From contig CP073042.1 of NCBI GenBank assembly GCA_018114805.1, forward strand, positions 806,001-870,000: a DNA stretch of 64,000 bases, written 5' to 3'. The notes beneath the pieces were generated by a model. That model saw only the letters and a program-made list of their open reading frames with translations, did no database searches and was not told the DNA's origin. A program made the position numbers and the translations under genes. Position 1 is the stretch's first letter. Every line of letters begins with the position of its first letter. This document shows, piece after piece, positions 18,610 through 26,839 of the stretch. The DNA comes from Candidatus Streptomyces philanthi. Lineage in GTDB: Bacteria > Actinomycetota > Actinomycetes > Streptomycetales > Streptomycetaceae.

Positions 18610-19797
18610 ATGCTGATCACCGGTGGACGAGTGCTCGTCGACTCGGGGACCTACCTGGAAGACGGCGCCGTTCTCATCGAGGGCGACTCGATCACTGCTG
18701 TCGGGCCGCGGGAGGAGATCGAGGAGCAGGCCGGCGCCAACGTACCTCGGTTCGCGTTCGACGGAACTGTTCTGCCTGGGCTGATCGACGCGCATGTCCA
18801 CCTGGCTTTCGACGGCGGGCCTGATCCGGTGTCTACCCTCCAGGACTCGACGGATGAGGTCCTGTTCAAGCACATGCGTCGCCGTGCGGAACAGCTCCTG
18901 CACAGCGGTGTCACCACGGCCCGTGACCTCGGTGACCGTGGTGGGCTGGCACTTCGTCTGGCGGCGGAGATCAACGATCGACGTACGCCGGGACCGAGGA
19001 TCGTAGCTGCGGGCACGCCCGCGACCACCATGGGCGGGCACTGCCACTTCCTCGGTGGCGAGGTTTCCGGTGAGGCCGAGATCCGCGACCTCGTACGGCG
19101 CAACCTCGCAGCGGGAGCCGGGGTCATCAAGGCCATGGTCACCGGCGGCGGCCTAACGAAGGACGGTCCCAAGAGCCACCAGTCCCAGTTCACAGCAGAG
19201 GAACTGACCTCCCTGGTGGACGAGGCCCACAAGGCAGGTGTTCCCGTCGCGGCCCATGCGCACGGTGCCGACGGCATCACCGCGCCTGTGGAGGCGGGTG
19301 TGGACACCATCGAGCACTGCACATGGATGACGAACGGTGGCCTCGACTTCCGGCCGGACGTGGTCCAGCGGATCGTCGCTCAGCGAATCACCGTCTGCCC
19401 GGCGGTAAGCCCTCACTGGGAGATGCTCCCGCGCTTCTTCGACAAGGAGCGCGCTGCCGCGATGTTCGACCTGGTGGGGCGGATGGCCGACGCTGGTGTC
19501 CGCCTGGTAGCCGGGACCGACGCAGGCATACAGCGCACGGGCTTCGACGGCTTGGCCCCGGCCCTGACGTTCTACTCCGACCTCGGCCTGCCGAACGCTT
19601 CGGTCATCGACATGGCGACGTCCGAAGCGGCCGCTGCCCTGGGTCTGGGGACCATCACAGGGCGGATCGCTCCCGGCTACGGCGCGGATCTCCTCCTGGT
19701 CGACGGTGACCCGCTCGCTGATCTCGCCGCGCTGAAGGACGTTCGGGCCGTATTCGCTTCCGGCCTGCGCTACGAGCCGAGCGCCACAGCACAGTGA
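18610..19797 (+). CDS. Amidohydrolase family metal-dependent hydrolase
   Basis: 395 aa, an intact imidazolonepropionase/prolidase-like amidohydrolase. Metal-site elements are in order: DAHVHLAF, the lysine of IKAMVTGGG, AAHAHG, DTIEHCTWM and the final Asp in VAGTDAG. The flanking beta-sandwich is present (MLITGGRVLVDSG at the N-terminus, ADLLLVDGDPLADL at the C-terminus). The substrate is unknown; relatives hydrolyse dipeptides, imidazolones or similar cyclic amides. ATG 18610 has AAGGAG 5-6 nt upstream. It lies 22 bp behind the MAB_1171c gene, probably in one operon, and is followed by a terminator. Confidence 0.85.
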   Translation: MLITGGRVLVDSGTYLEDGAVLIEGDSITAVGPREEIEEQAGANVPRFAFDGTVLPGLIDAHVHLAFDGGPDPVSTLQDSTDEVLFKHMRRRAEQLLHSGVTTARDLGDRGGLALRLAAEINDRRTPGPRIVAAGTPATTMGGHCHFLGGEVSGEAEIRDLVRRNLAAGAGVIKAMVTGGGLTKDGPKSHQSQFTAEELTSLVDEAHKAGVPVAAHAHGADGITAPVEAGVDTIEHCTWMTNGGLDFRPDVVQRIVAQRITVCPAVSPHWEMLPRFFDKERAAAMFDLVGRMADAGVRLVAGTDAGIQRTGFDGLAPALTFYSDLGLPNASVIDMATSEAAAALGLGTITGRIAPGYGADLLLVDGDPLADLAALKDVRAVFASGLRYEPSATAQ

Positions 19798-19818
19798 GCT
19801 TGTTCCTTAACATCGAGC

Positions 19819-19860
19819 CCCGGTCGTGTGGTCACTCTTTGAAGTGAACACACGACCGGG
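19819..19860. terminator. Terminator after the amidohydrolase gene
   Basis: A 12-bp perfect stem (cccggtcgtgtg and complement) with inner partial pairing (gtcact/agtga) starts 22 bp after the stop codon. Confidence 0.75.
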
Positions 19861-19889
19861 ATCACCTCGGCTACGAGAGGCATGACGTG

Positions 19890-20300
19890 GAGGGCCGGGG
19901 CAGCGGCAACAGCCGCAACGGCACCCGGGAAAAGACGGTGTCACCGAGGTCGGTCCGGTCGAGGTGAAGGTGCCCCGGGATGTGACCGGCACGTTCGAGC
20001 CGGCCATCGACTGACCGGCGTGGACGAGATGGTGTTGTCCCTGTCGGCGAAGTCGAGATCCGCAAGGGCATCTGCAGCACCAACGCGTTCGAGAGAGTCA
20101 ACGCCCGGATCCGCAAGGCCGTCCGTGCCCGTGGGCACCTACCCAACGAGGCCGCGGCCATGAAGTGCGTCTACATGGCGCTCATGCCGCTCGACCTGAC
20201 CGGCAAGGGCCGCAAGAGGCGGGCCTATGCGCTGGAAGGCGCCCCTGAACGCCTTCCAGATCACCTTCGAAGACCGGCTCAACCCCGGGCGCCAACTGAA
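19890..20300 (+). pseudogene. IS256-family transposase relic
   Basis: Pieces of an IS256-type (Mutator) transposase appear in order but in several frames. They are SGNSRNGTREKTV, then TEVGPVEVKVPRDVTGTFEPAI, RLTGVDEMVLSLSAK, then a jump to the C-terminus EIRKGICSTNAFERVNARIRK ... PNEAAAMKCVYMALMPLD and KAPLNAFQITFEDRL. The catalytic core between is deleted. No intact ends or target duplication were recognised. It is a dead element marking an earlier insertion. Confidence 0.75.
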
Positions 20301-20321
20301 TCCACAAGCAGGGATCAGCCG

Positions 20322-20462
20322 TTACAAGACAGACCCGACGGATTTGATGAGCTCGGCCAGCGCGCCGGGCGCGTCGCCGCTGAGCAGCCTGCTGACCACG
20401 TCGACGGGGGCGTTGAGCAGCGCGTCGCCGGTGGCGGACAGCGTGTTGAGGAGGTCCCTCAT
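20322..20462 (-). CDS. 46-aa amphipathic peptide, function unknown
   Basis: A very short gene with excellent signals: AAGGAG 5 nt before ATG 20462. The product starts MRDLLNTLSATGDALLNAP and continues VDVVSRLLSGDAPGALAELI, with regularly spaced Leu, Val and Ile that would make an amphipathic helix. There is no signal peptide, no cysteine and charge is near neutral. It could be a membrane-active peptide, a leader, or a small regulator. It sits between a transposase relic and the element's XRE gene. Confidence 0.5.
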   Translation of the reverse strand: MRDLLNTLSATGDALLNAPVDVVSRLLSGDAPGALAELIKSVGSVL

Positions 20463-20729
20463 GATGTCTCCTTGCACGGTGGCGAGTTGGTTCCGGCAAG
20501 GCCTTCCCCAGGTTTGATCACTCCAGGCGCGCTCTCCCTCGTGTGGGGTGCGCTGTATCGCTTCTCCGCCGCTTTGTTCGGGGTACATCGAGGCGGGCCG
20601 CTGAGTGCTGCCCCGCAGTTCGCCCCGTCCGCAAACGGACCCCGTGCCAACACGGTCGTAACTGGCAAGCTCAAGCCGACCAAGGACTCAGGTGCCTGAG
20701 GTTAAGAAGCAAGGTAAGAGCAGCGCGCT

Positions 20730-20773
20730 AGTGCTCTGTTCCCCAGTCCTCCTGGCTCCTGGGAACAGGCACT
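20730..20773 (-). terminator. Terminator of the XRE regulator gene
   Basis: Inverted repeat agtgc-ctgttccc / gggaacag-gcact with minor bulges; its edge overlaps the stop codon of the minus-strand regulator gene. Confidence 0.65.
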
Positions 20774-21650
20774 AGCCGTTGGCGTCGGGACCGGTCTTCT
20801 TGTCCAGCTCGGTCGCGAGGTCGTTCAGGATCGAGAGGACGTCGGCCGGCAGGCCCTCGGAACCGATCCCGCGGGCTCGGACTCGGCCCACCTTCCCCTG
20901 CTTGGCCGCCGACATCAGGCGAAGCCCTTCGTAGACCTGACGGGCGACAGCGTCGTCCGGCTCGAAGTACATACGAGCGACGCCGAAGAACTGAGCGAGA
21001 CCTTCCAGGACAACCGGCGCGGGAGCTTCGTCGATTCCCGTTCGAAAGGCCTCGACGTTCGCGGCCGTAGTGACCTTCGAGCCCGCGTAGGCGTTCACCG
21101 CCTCCGCGATCTCTTCGTCCCCCGGTGCGGTCCCCGCCGGGTACGAGCGCTCCAGGAGGAGAGTGATCTTCTCGGCGAGTGTCCGCGGAGGCTCCTCAGC
21201 TTCGGCGACCGCAGCAGACTCGTCCTCTCCGCCTTCTCCGAATGACCGCTCCTGCGCGCGCCTCAGCTCGTCCTCGGTAACGCCGTAAGCCTCCGCCAGG
21301 AGAGGGATGTACTTCTCTTTGAGGCGTCGGATGCCTTGTTCCACACCGGCCACCGGACCGTCGCTCTTGGTGCCGATGATCGCTTTCGTCTCGTACCGGT
21401 AGAGGCCGGCGTCGCACCGCAGGTCGATGAGATCAGGCAAACCGTGGCGGGGGAACAGCTCGTCCAACGGCCGTTTGAGCACCCTGGCGAGGCCGGGCAA
21501 CTTCTCTTGATCCGGCACGCTCGCGCCCGACTCCCATCCCGCGACCGTCGAGTCCGCGGCCCCCAGGGCAGATCCCACCTCGGCCTGCGAGACGTCGGCG
21601 GCTCGACGGACCGCGCGCACACGGGCTCTCTCGAAGCGGCGAGCTGGCAT
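20772..21650 (-). CDS. XRE-family helix-turn-helix regulator
   Basis: 292 aa. The N-terminal HTH (ARVRAVRRAADVSQAEVGSALGAADSTVAGWESGASVPDQEKLPGLA) is of the Cro/CI type. A second predicted XRE-like HTH lies in the C-terminal half (LAEKITLLLERS ... EIAEAVNAYAGSKVTTAANVEAFRTG ... VLEGLAQFFGVARMYF). The same arrangement occurs in regulators of Streptomyces mobile elements. ATG 21650 has GAGGT 5 nt upstream. It is divergent from the 22.0-26.1 kb operon and is the likely repressor of that module, though its operator was not identified. Confidence 0.75.
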   Translation of the reverse strand: MPARRFERARVRAVRRAADVSQAEVGSALGAADSTVAGWESGASVPDQEKLPGLARVLKRPLDELFPRHGLPDLIDLRCDAGLYRYETKAIIGTKSDGPVAGVEQGIRRLKEKYIPLLAEAYGVTEDELRRAQERSFGEGGEDESAAVAEAEEPPRTLAEKITLLLERSYPAGTAPGDEEIAEAVNAYAGSKVTTAANVEAFRTGIDEAPAPVVLEGLAQFFGVARMYFEPDDAVARQVYEGLRLMSAAKQGKVGRVRARGIGSEGLPADVLSILNDLATELDKKTGPDANG

Positions 21651-21999
21651 CAGACCTCGTTTTTTGGATGAAACGAAGAAACGCCGGAGCGTTGATTTTC
21701 TGGAGGAACCAAGATAGCTTGAGTTTAGCGAAAAACGGGAGGGTTCGCACCCCTCACCGACTTCGCCCACCTGCCAGCTCCCACGGGGACCGGCCCGGTG
21801 GCGAGGAGAAGCCGTGGACGACTTGCGCGTGCCCCTTCCCCTCAAACGCCATCGGCGCCCGAGAGTTCGCACCTCTCGGACGCCAGACAGCTCGTGATCC
21901 GCTGCCCCCAATAGGGGCTCAAGATCACTCGCACAGCCACTCCGTGTCCTTTCGCACGGCAGGCACTACGGAGCGGCGTAGCACATAGAGGAGTGTCGC
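21651..21999. other. Divergent control region of the conjugative module
   Basis: 349 bp between the XRE gene and the plus-strand operon. It contains an AT-richer patch and a small inverted repeat AACGC-CGGA-GCGTT at 21680-21693 just before the XRE start, which is an operator candidate. No gene was found. Confidence 0.4.
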
Positions 22000-22314
22000 A
22001 TGTCCCCAACTGCGGGCTGCACCCCAAAGCCGGAGACCGTGCCCGAACCGGCTGAGCGGCTGGCTGCACAGCTGACGTCCATGCTGCCCGGGGCCGCCGT
22101 CGTACAGGTTCGCCTTCAGGGCCCTCGGACCCTGTGGCCCCACCTGGGGCTAACCGCCGTGAACGAACGCGGACACGCCCTTCGGGTACCCCGAGCGAAG
22201 GCGCTCACGATCGCGCGATGGATCATCCGCTCGTTCCCGCAGGCCGGGTGGGCAGCCTCAGGGGGTCATGCCTTCGATCTTCGGACGGCTCAGCTGCGCG
22301 GACTGGAAGCGTGA
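22000..22314 (+). CDS. Hypothetical protein of mobile-element operon
   Basis: 104 aa, soluble, starting MSPTAGCTPKPETVPEPAERLAA, with an alpha/beta-looking centre (VVQVRLQGPRTLWPHLGLTAVNERG ... AKALTIARWIIRSFP). I do not recognise the family, though similar short proteins start Streptomyces plasmid operons. GAGGAG lies about 6 nt upstream of the ATG. The stop overlaps the next start (TGATG), so the two are translationally coupled. Confidence 0.6.
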   Translation: MSPTAGCTPKPETVPEPAERLAAQLTSMLPGAAVVQVRLQGPRTLWPHLGLTAVNERGHALRVPRAKALTIARWIIRSFPQAGWAASGGHAFDLRTAQLRGLEA

Positions 22315-22691
22315 TGTCGGCCGTGGCATCGGCGAACGCAGGCCCGGCCTCCATCGGGCCCAACGAATTGCAGGGGCTCGCCGCCGTGGTGAACCTGCTG
22401 GCCCAGGCCGGCAGCCTCGATGCGCTGCTGAGCAACCGGCCGTCAGAACCTCGCGATAAGCGTCTGCATATGGGATACAGCGAAGCGGCTGAACGGCTGA
22501 ACATTCCGGAGAAGTGGCTGCGTGAGAGCATCTCGACGCTACCCCATCGAAAGTTCGTGCAGTTCGCAGAGGAAGACCTCCGCGCTATTTCCAACATGCA
22601 TTTCGTCAACCCCGGAACAGCGTCTGAGAAAGACAGCGAGTCGGCGTTGATTTCGCTTCAGCCATCTAAGCGCTCGCGTAATCCCTTCTGA
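22314..22691 (+). CDS. Putative excisionase-like/HTH DNA-binding protein
   Basis: 125 aa. The centre (MGYSEAAERLNIPEKWLRESISTLPHRKFVQFAEEDLRAIS) looks like a MerR/excisionase-type winged helix: a helix-turn-helix followed by a wing and then FxxEDL. This suggests DNA binding in regulation, excision or replication of the element. The N-terminus (ELQGLAAVVNLLAQAGSLDALL) is helical. The start codon overlaps the preceding stop. Confidence 0.55.
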   Translation: MSAVASANAGPASIGPNELQGLAAVVNLLAQAGSLDALLSNRPSEPRDKRLHMGYSEAAERLNIPEKWLRESISTLPHRKFVQFAEEDLRAISNMHFVNPGTASEKDSESALISLQPSKRSRNPF

Positions 22692-22749
22692 TCTCCTCTT
22701 GCGCTCGTGTGCGTACAACGCACGGCGCCGTGAAAATCGTGAGACACAA

Positions 22750-23340
22750 ATGAGCACTACCATATACAGTCTCATCGAGGCTGCATATCAGGGGGATTGG
22801 TCGCCTCTCATAGAAGAGTCGAAGAAGGCCCCCGGAAAGCACTGGGCGGAAGACACCAGGTGTTCCAACCAAGACATCGACATATTCGTTCCACCTGGGG
22901 ACGGGCCCCGCGAAGATCCCGACCTCGTGAAGCACAGTCTGGGCACGGCCCTCAACCGACTGCGCAATCTCTGTGCGTCGTGCCCGCTGGCTGTGGCTGC
23001 CCGGTGCCTGGTCGAATCGCTGAGGGATGACGACGAGTTCGGTATTCGAGCCGGCCTTCTGGCTTCGGAGCGTTCTGCACTGCGCGCCGCGTGGCAGCAG
23101 CGAGTGAACGAAGACGCCGTCCGAGGTGCCCTTCAGGGCTGCACCACAGCGCTAAGCAAGGTAGAGCGGGACACGGTGATTGCTCGTTTCGCGACAGACC
23201 CGTCATTGGAACCTGCCGCTGTCGCCCGGGGACTCGGAGTTACGCACGAGTATCTGTTGAAACTCGTGCGACGTCACCGGAAGAAGTCCGAATCCAGGCC
23301 GGCCGCAACTTTGCCTGCTGGCAGCGCTGACGCTGCCTGA
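22750..23340 (+). CDS. WhiB-like iron-sulfur regulator
   Basis: 196 aa. The four-cysteine WhiB-type site is present: TRCSNQDIDIFVPP, then NLCASCPLAVAARCLVES, followed by DEFGIRAGLLASERSALR in place of the usual GVWGG turn. These proteins hold a 4Fe-4S cluster and act in transcription with sigma factor. The C-terminal half contains a possible HTH (VERDTVIARFATDPSLEPAAVARGLGVTHEYLLKLVRRHRK), so this is a longer-than-usual Wbl protein with its own DNA-binding domain. The ribosome site is weak. Confidence 0.7.
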   Translation: MSTTIYSLIEAAYQGDWSPLIEESKKAPGKHWAEDTRCSNQDIDIFVPPGDGPREDPDLVKHSLGTALNRLRNLCASCPLAVAARCLVESLRDDDEFGIRAGLLASERSALRAAWQQRVNEDAVRGALQGCTTALSKVERDTVIARFATDPSLEPAAVARGLGVTHEYLLKLVRRHRKKSESRPAATLPAGSADAA

Positions 23341-23404
23341 CACACCTCCGCGAGGAAGCGCATCTTCCCGCAAGGCAAGCCTTGCTATTACGGGAGTTCT
23401 CCCC

Positions 23405-23764
23405 ATGTCTCATAACCAACCCGCCGCTTCGGCGTGCGCAAATGTCAGTGCGGCGATCCACGAAATAGCTCCCACGGCAGTCCTTGCCGGCATGTATCCA
23501 GAGCGCCGGTCTGTTACCCACCTCTTCGAATCGGACTTCTACCGCATGCTTATCGACCGGAGAACGGAAGAAAGAGTGGCACACATGATCAGGCGCAATT
23601 TCGGTGATTCCGTCGACTGGCGCCGTGCCCATGATTTCTACCTCCCCACCGGAACGTTGTACCTCACTCCCGAACCGCATCAGATCGGTTACATCCCGGA
23701 AGATGATCACTCTTTTGGCCTTGCCCTCGTCCGCCGGATAGCGATACTTGACGGGAATTGCTGA
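23405..23764 (+). CDS. Hypothetical protein of mobile-element operon
   Basis: 119 aa, soluble, no signal peptide or membrane segment. Notable segments are VTHLFESDFYRMLIDRRTEERVAHMIRRNFGD and the C-terminal IGYIPEDDHSFGLALVRRIAIL. No family recognised. Its stop overlaps the start of the next gene (TGATGAG), tying it to the replication-like HTH protein. Confidence 0.55.
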   Translation: MSHNQPAASACANVSAAIHEIAPTAVLAGMYPERRSVTHLFESDFYRMLIDRRTEERVAHMIRRNFGDSVDWRRAHDFYLPTGTLYLTPEPHQIGYIPEDDHSFGLALVRRIAILDGNC

Positions 23765-24627
23765 TGAGTGACATAGCGACCGAACTGGTTTGGTCACAGT
23801 CCAAGTCATGCAGAGGCTCTCGCCTCGTCATGCTCGCACTCGCCCGCGAGGCCGACGACAAGGGCAGGGCCACACTGACCCTGGAGGAGATATCCGGCCT
23901 CACCCAACTCACCGCGCGCTCGATAACGAAGTGCATCGGGGAGCTGACGACGCTCGGTGAACTAAGCCGCGAGCGCGGAGGGGGCGCCTCGAACCCCAAC
24001 ACCTACTCGATACTCCTGTTTAACGAGGGCATCGAGGCCCCGGCCGATTCAGAGACAGAACTTCCACCTTCGCCTTCCGAAGCGCCAGAAGAGGGAACAG
24101 GGTTCCACGAAGTTTCTTCCCAGAACTCCCTCTCGATGGCTTCAAGTAGGAATTCCCTGCACCGAGATTGGGAAGTTCCTTCCTCGCGCGCACGGGGTGG
24201 TAATACTCCCTACGGGAGTATTACCACCACCAAAAAGCAAGCTAGCTTGCCGGGGTCGATCAGGGAGAACCGAGCAACCCACCAGGAGTCAGTAAAGGTT
24301 CCCGATGACGCCAAGGACCTGGTAACAGCCATAACTAATTCCGGAATGCTCGTCGGCTGGCGGCTGACTGAATCGGAATGGGATCGGGTAACAGCTCTCG
24401 CGGCCCGTTGGGGGAATGACCGGCTGGTCGAGATGATCGCGCGACGATGGAATGCCGACCGGCCTCCACAGTCGGCTCGCTACCTGCTCCGGATCTGGGC
24501 GGACCTCCCGTCGCACGCCCCCGCAGAAACGTCCCAAGGAAACGTCGTCCTCTTGCGTCAGCGCCCCCTGGGCTGGGCGCCATTTCAGAACACAGCAGAA
24601 CCCAGCGCTTACCAGAACGGATTTTGA
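23764..24627 (+). CDS. Helix-turn-helix protein, probable replication initiator-like
   Basis: 287 aa. The N-terminal winged helix (VMLALAREADDKGRATLTLEEISGLTQLTARSITKCIGELTTLGELSRERGG) is of the type found in DnaD/RepA-like and plasmid replication proteins. A low-complexity linker follows. The C-terminal domain is GWRLTESEWDRVTALAARWGNDRLVEMIARRWNADRPPQSARYLLRIWADLP. The following gene is a DnaC-like ATPase, a pairing typical of helicase loading at plasmid or phage origins. Its role in replication is inferred from context. Confidence 0.6.
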   Translation: MSDIATELVWSQSKSCRGSRLVMLALAREADDKGRATLTLEEISGLTQLTARSITKCIGELTTLGELSRERGGGASNPNTYSILLFNEGIEAPADSETELPPSPSEAPEEGTGFHEVSSQNSLSMASSRNSLHRDWEVPSSRARGGNTPYGSITTTKKQASLPGSIRENRATHQESVKVPDDAKDLVTAITNSGMLVGWRLTESEWDRVTALAARWGNDRLVEMIARRWNADRPPQSARYLLRIWADLPSHAPAETSQGNVVLLRQRPLGWAPFQNTAEPSAYQNGF

Positions 24628-24629
24628 TC

Positions 24630-25343
24630 ATGGCAGAGCCGGAACGCGCAGGCAGCGCCAGGTCATTGCGCCGCCTGGAACGAATACTCGCCGCGAAAGG
24701 AATTCAGGTGTCCGACAGCCCCGCTGACGAATCACCGGAAGAAAACCCAGGGGACCGCGAGTGGCACCGCCGTGCTCGGGCCGAGTACGCGCTGACCCGG
24801 TGGCGGATCGCGACCCCTCCCTGGTTCAGCGACGCCGAAGCGACGATCCCGGAGGTCACCGCGTGGGCTGATCGCGCTCTCGCGGACTACGCTGGCGCTG
24901 GTGCTCTCCTCCTCACCGGCACAGGCAAGACCCACCAAGCCTATGGAGCCCTTCGGCGGATCGCGGCCGGCGGCCCGGACCGGTTCGAGCTGATCGCCGT
25001 CAACTCGGCGGACATGTACGGCAACCTGCGTCCCTCACAGGTCATGAGTGCGGCGGAACGAGAGGTGCGGAACCTCAGCACGGTGCAGTACCCGTTGCTC
25101 GATGACCTCGGTACGGCGAAGACCTCGGAGTGGACCGAGGAGGTGACGTACCGGCTCATCAACTACAGGTACAACCACTGTTTGCCGACGATCATCATAT
25201 CCAATCTGCCGGCCCGCGACGACAACGGGCCGGACCTGACCGACTTCGTCGGGGCTCGAGTGGCGAGCCGCCTGGCCGAGATGGTGACCAGCCTCGTGCC
25301 GATGATCGGCACCGACCGGCGGCGTGACGGGAGAGCGGCCTGA
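24630..25343 (+). CDS. DnaC/IstB-like AAA+ ATPase with shortened Walker A
   Basis: 237 aa. The Walker B and following segment (YPLLDDLGTAKTSEWTEEVTYRLINYRYN ... PTIIISNLP) clearly belong to the DnaC/DnaI/IstB helicase-loader group. The P-loop reads LLLTGTGKTHQAYGALR: TGTGKT is present, but the residues normally before it (GPTGTGKT) are missing three positions. That leaves no Gly or Ala at the usual place. An in-frame 9-bp loss between accggc repeats would explain it. The start is 2 bp after the previous stop. It probably loads replicative helicase for the element if active. Confidence 0.7.
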   Translation: MAEPERAGSARSLRRLERILAAKGIQVSDSPADESPEENPGDREWHRRARAEYALTRWRIATPPWFSDAEATIPEVTAWADRALADYAGAGALLLTGTGKTHQAYGALRRIAAGGPDRFELIAVNSADMYGNLRPSQVMSAAEREVRNLSTVQYPLLDDLGTAKTSEWTEEVTYRLINYRYNHCLPTIIISNLPARDDNGPDLTDFVGARVASRLAEMVTSLVPMIGTDRRRDGRAA

Positions 25344-26116
25344 TGCCCGTCCGTCTTCGCGGAGCGTCCCGAGACGCCGCAGCTTTGTCCACAGCCTGTA
25401 CATACGTCGGCCCCCACAGCTGGTTCGCGAACCCGTTCAAGGCCGGAGACTCCGCTCCTTCTCCCCTCGGCTCGCCGATGGACGCGGCCGAGGCCGTGGA
25501 TCTCTTCGCTGACACGCTCCGCAGCCCGGTAGGCCGCTGCTACGCCGCCCGGTTCGCCCGCGCCCTGCGCGGTCGCGACCTGATGTGCACCTGTCCCCTC
25601 GATGTGCCGTGCCACACCGACGTTCTCCTCCGCATCGCCAACGACTATGGCGACGGCGACACGATCCGCACCTGCAACTTCCCTGGAAGGCCCGCGATGA
25701 GTCACCCGATTATGTTCGCTGCGGCCAAGCACCTCACGACCGCCGAGGAGCAGCGCACCGCCGCGCGGGAGAAAGCCTTCCGCACCTGGGGACCGAGGTC
25801 CGTCGCAGCAGCCTCGAAGTACGCGCGCCGCCTCCTGGGCGACGAGGCGGTCACCCTCGACTGGGAGGTCCTGAGTCTCCTCTCCTTCGAAGAACACCTG
25901 CAAGCCTTCGCCTTGCTCGACACCGTCGGGGGCCAGCACCTGGAGCTGTACTACACCGACCAGGGAGGCACGGAGCGGATCCTGCTGCGGGTTTCGTGCG
26001 TCAGCTGCCCGAGTCAGCATATGCATGAGGTGACATCGCTGGAACAACTCGTACAGTTGCTGTCCCTGACCCCGGCCTGGCCATCCATCGACCCGCGCGA
26101 CGGAGGCAACCTCTGA
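25343..26116 (+). CDS. DUF4326 domain protein with C-terminal extension
   Basis: 257 aa. Residues 20-105 (YVGPHSWFANPFK ... VDLFADTLRSPVGRCYAARFARALRGRDLMCTCPLDVPCHTDVLLRIAN) are a DUF4326 domain, common in phages and plasmids and of unknown activity. From about residue 115 (MSHPIMFAAAKHLTTAEEQR) a second segment begins that looks like a separate small Streptomyces protein (LSFEEHLQAFALLDTVGGQHLELYY). The two may be a natural fusion or two genes joined by loss of a stop. The start overlaps the previous stop. Confidence 0.6.
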   Translation: MPVRLRGASRDAAALSTACTYVGPHSWFANPFKAGDSAPSPLGSPMDAAEAVDLFADTLRSPVGRCYAARFARALRGRDLMCTCPLDVPCHTDVLLRIANDYGDGDTIRTCNFPGRPAMSHPIMFAAAKHLTTAEEQRTAAREKAFRTWGPRSVAAASKYARRLLGDEAVTLDWEVLSLLSFEEHLQAFALLDTVGGQHLELYYTDQGGTERILLRVSCVSCPSQHMHEVTSLEQLVQLLSLTPAWPSIDPRDGGNL

Positions 26117-26295
26117 TGTCTCGCGCGCACATACAGGCGCCGGTGACCGAGCCGCAGGGTGTCTACAGCCTTCGCGGCATGACGGCCTGGGACCGTTCCG
26201 CGATCCTCCTGCTCGGCGCGGCCGGCTTCGCGTTCTCCTATGACGCACTGTGGCAGATCGCCATCGCAATCCACGCCTGGGAGACCCTGAGCTAA
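26116..26295 (+). pseudogene. Truncated DUF2637 membrane protein
   Basis: A 59-aa frame starting on the preceding stop codon (TGATG). The part LRGMTAWDRSAILLLGAAGFAFSYDALWQIAIAIHAWETL matches the first transmembrane helix of DUF2637 proteins, Streptomyces plasmid membrane proteins often near spread genes. The normal product has further helices; here it stops after one. The lost part is not found downstream, so it is a truncated relic or at best a one-helix peptide. Confidence 0.5.
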
Positions 26296-26772
26296 CGCCG
26301 CAGCTGACCACACATCTCGGCTGCGATCAGGCGGCTGATCGTCTCGGCTGCGATCAGGCGGCTGATCGAGCTCGGCATCGGCCGCGGTGCCACCACTGGC
26401 CGACCGCGCGAGCGCCGCCTTCTCCACCTGCGACGCAAGGCCAGGAACGTCAGGATCGTTCTCGAAATCCGCCCGGTGCGCGGCTGACTCCTGTACTTCG
26501 AGCTGCCGAGTGCTTGCTCGTGACGCAAGGTACTGGCCAGACAGCGATCCGCCCGCGCCAAACCCAACACCAGCCAAAGACAACAACACCGGCCCCAAGG
26601 TTCCCCAAGATGCCGGGGCGGGACGGCCTAGTGCTTGCACCCACCATGTTCCCGCCACCCCGCCCGCGGTGGTGATTAGGGCGACGAGACATCCGGGGAT
26701 GCGCTGAACAGTCAAGTGCACCCCGCCAAAGCGGAGTTCGAACGCAGGGCGGGTCTCGGTCTTGAGCTCCAT
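26292..26772 (-). pseudogene. Small membrane protein of plasmid type, frameshifted
   Basis: Starts at ATG 26772 with GAGAGG 5 nt upstream: MELKTETRPAFELRFGGVHLTVQRIP. Two membrane segments follow (CLVALITTAGGVAGTWWVQ and LGPVLLSLAGVGFGAGGSL), then a polar tail. In the open frame the tail runs on implausibly to 26014 through two opposite genes. Removing one C near 26370 switches to a frame ending ELISRLIAAE ... at 26292, exactly at the end of the convergent gene. I recall similar Streptomyces element proteins; function unknown. Confidence 0.5.
26315..26368. repeat. 27-bp perfect tandem repeat
   Basis: Two identical 27-bp copies (26315-26341 and 26342-26368) lie in the 3' end of the minus-strand membrane-protein gene. 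They encode ISRLIAAET / ISRLIAAEM in its corrected frame. The length keeps the frame. Confidence 0.9.
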
Positions 26773-26839
26773 GGATACCTCTCGTGGGACGTGACGAGTG
26801 AATTGCAGACCCGCGCTGAGACAGCCGCAACAGTTACTA

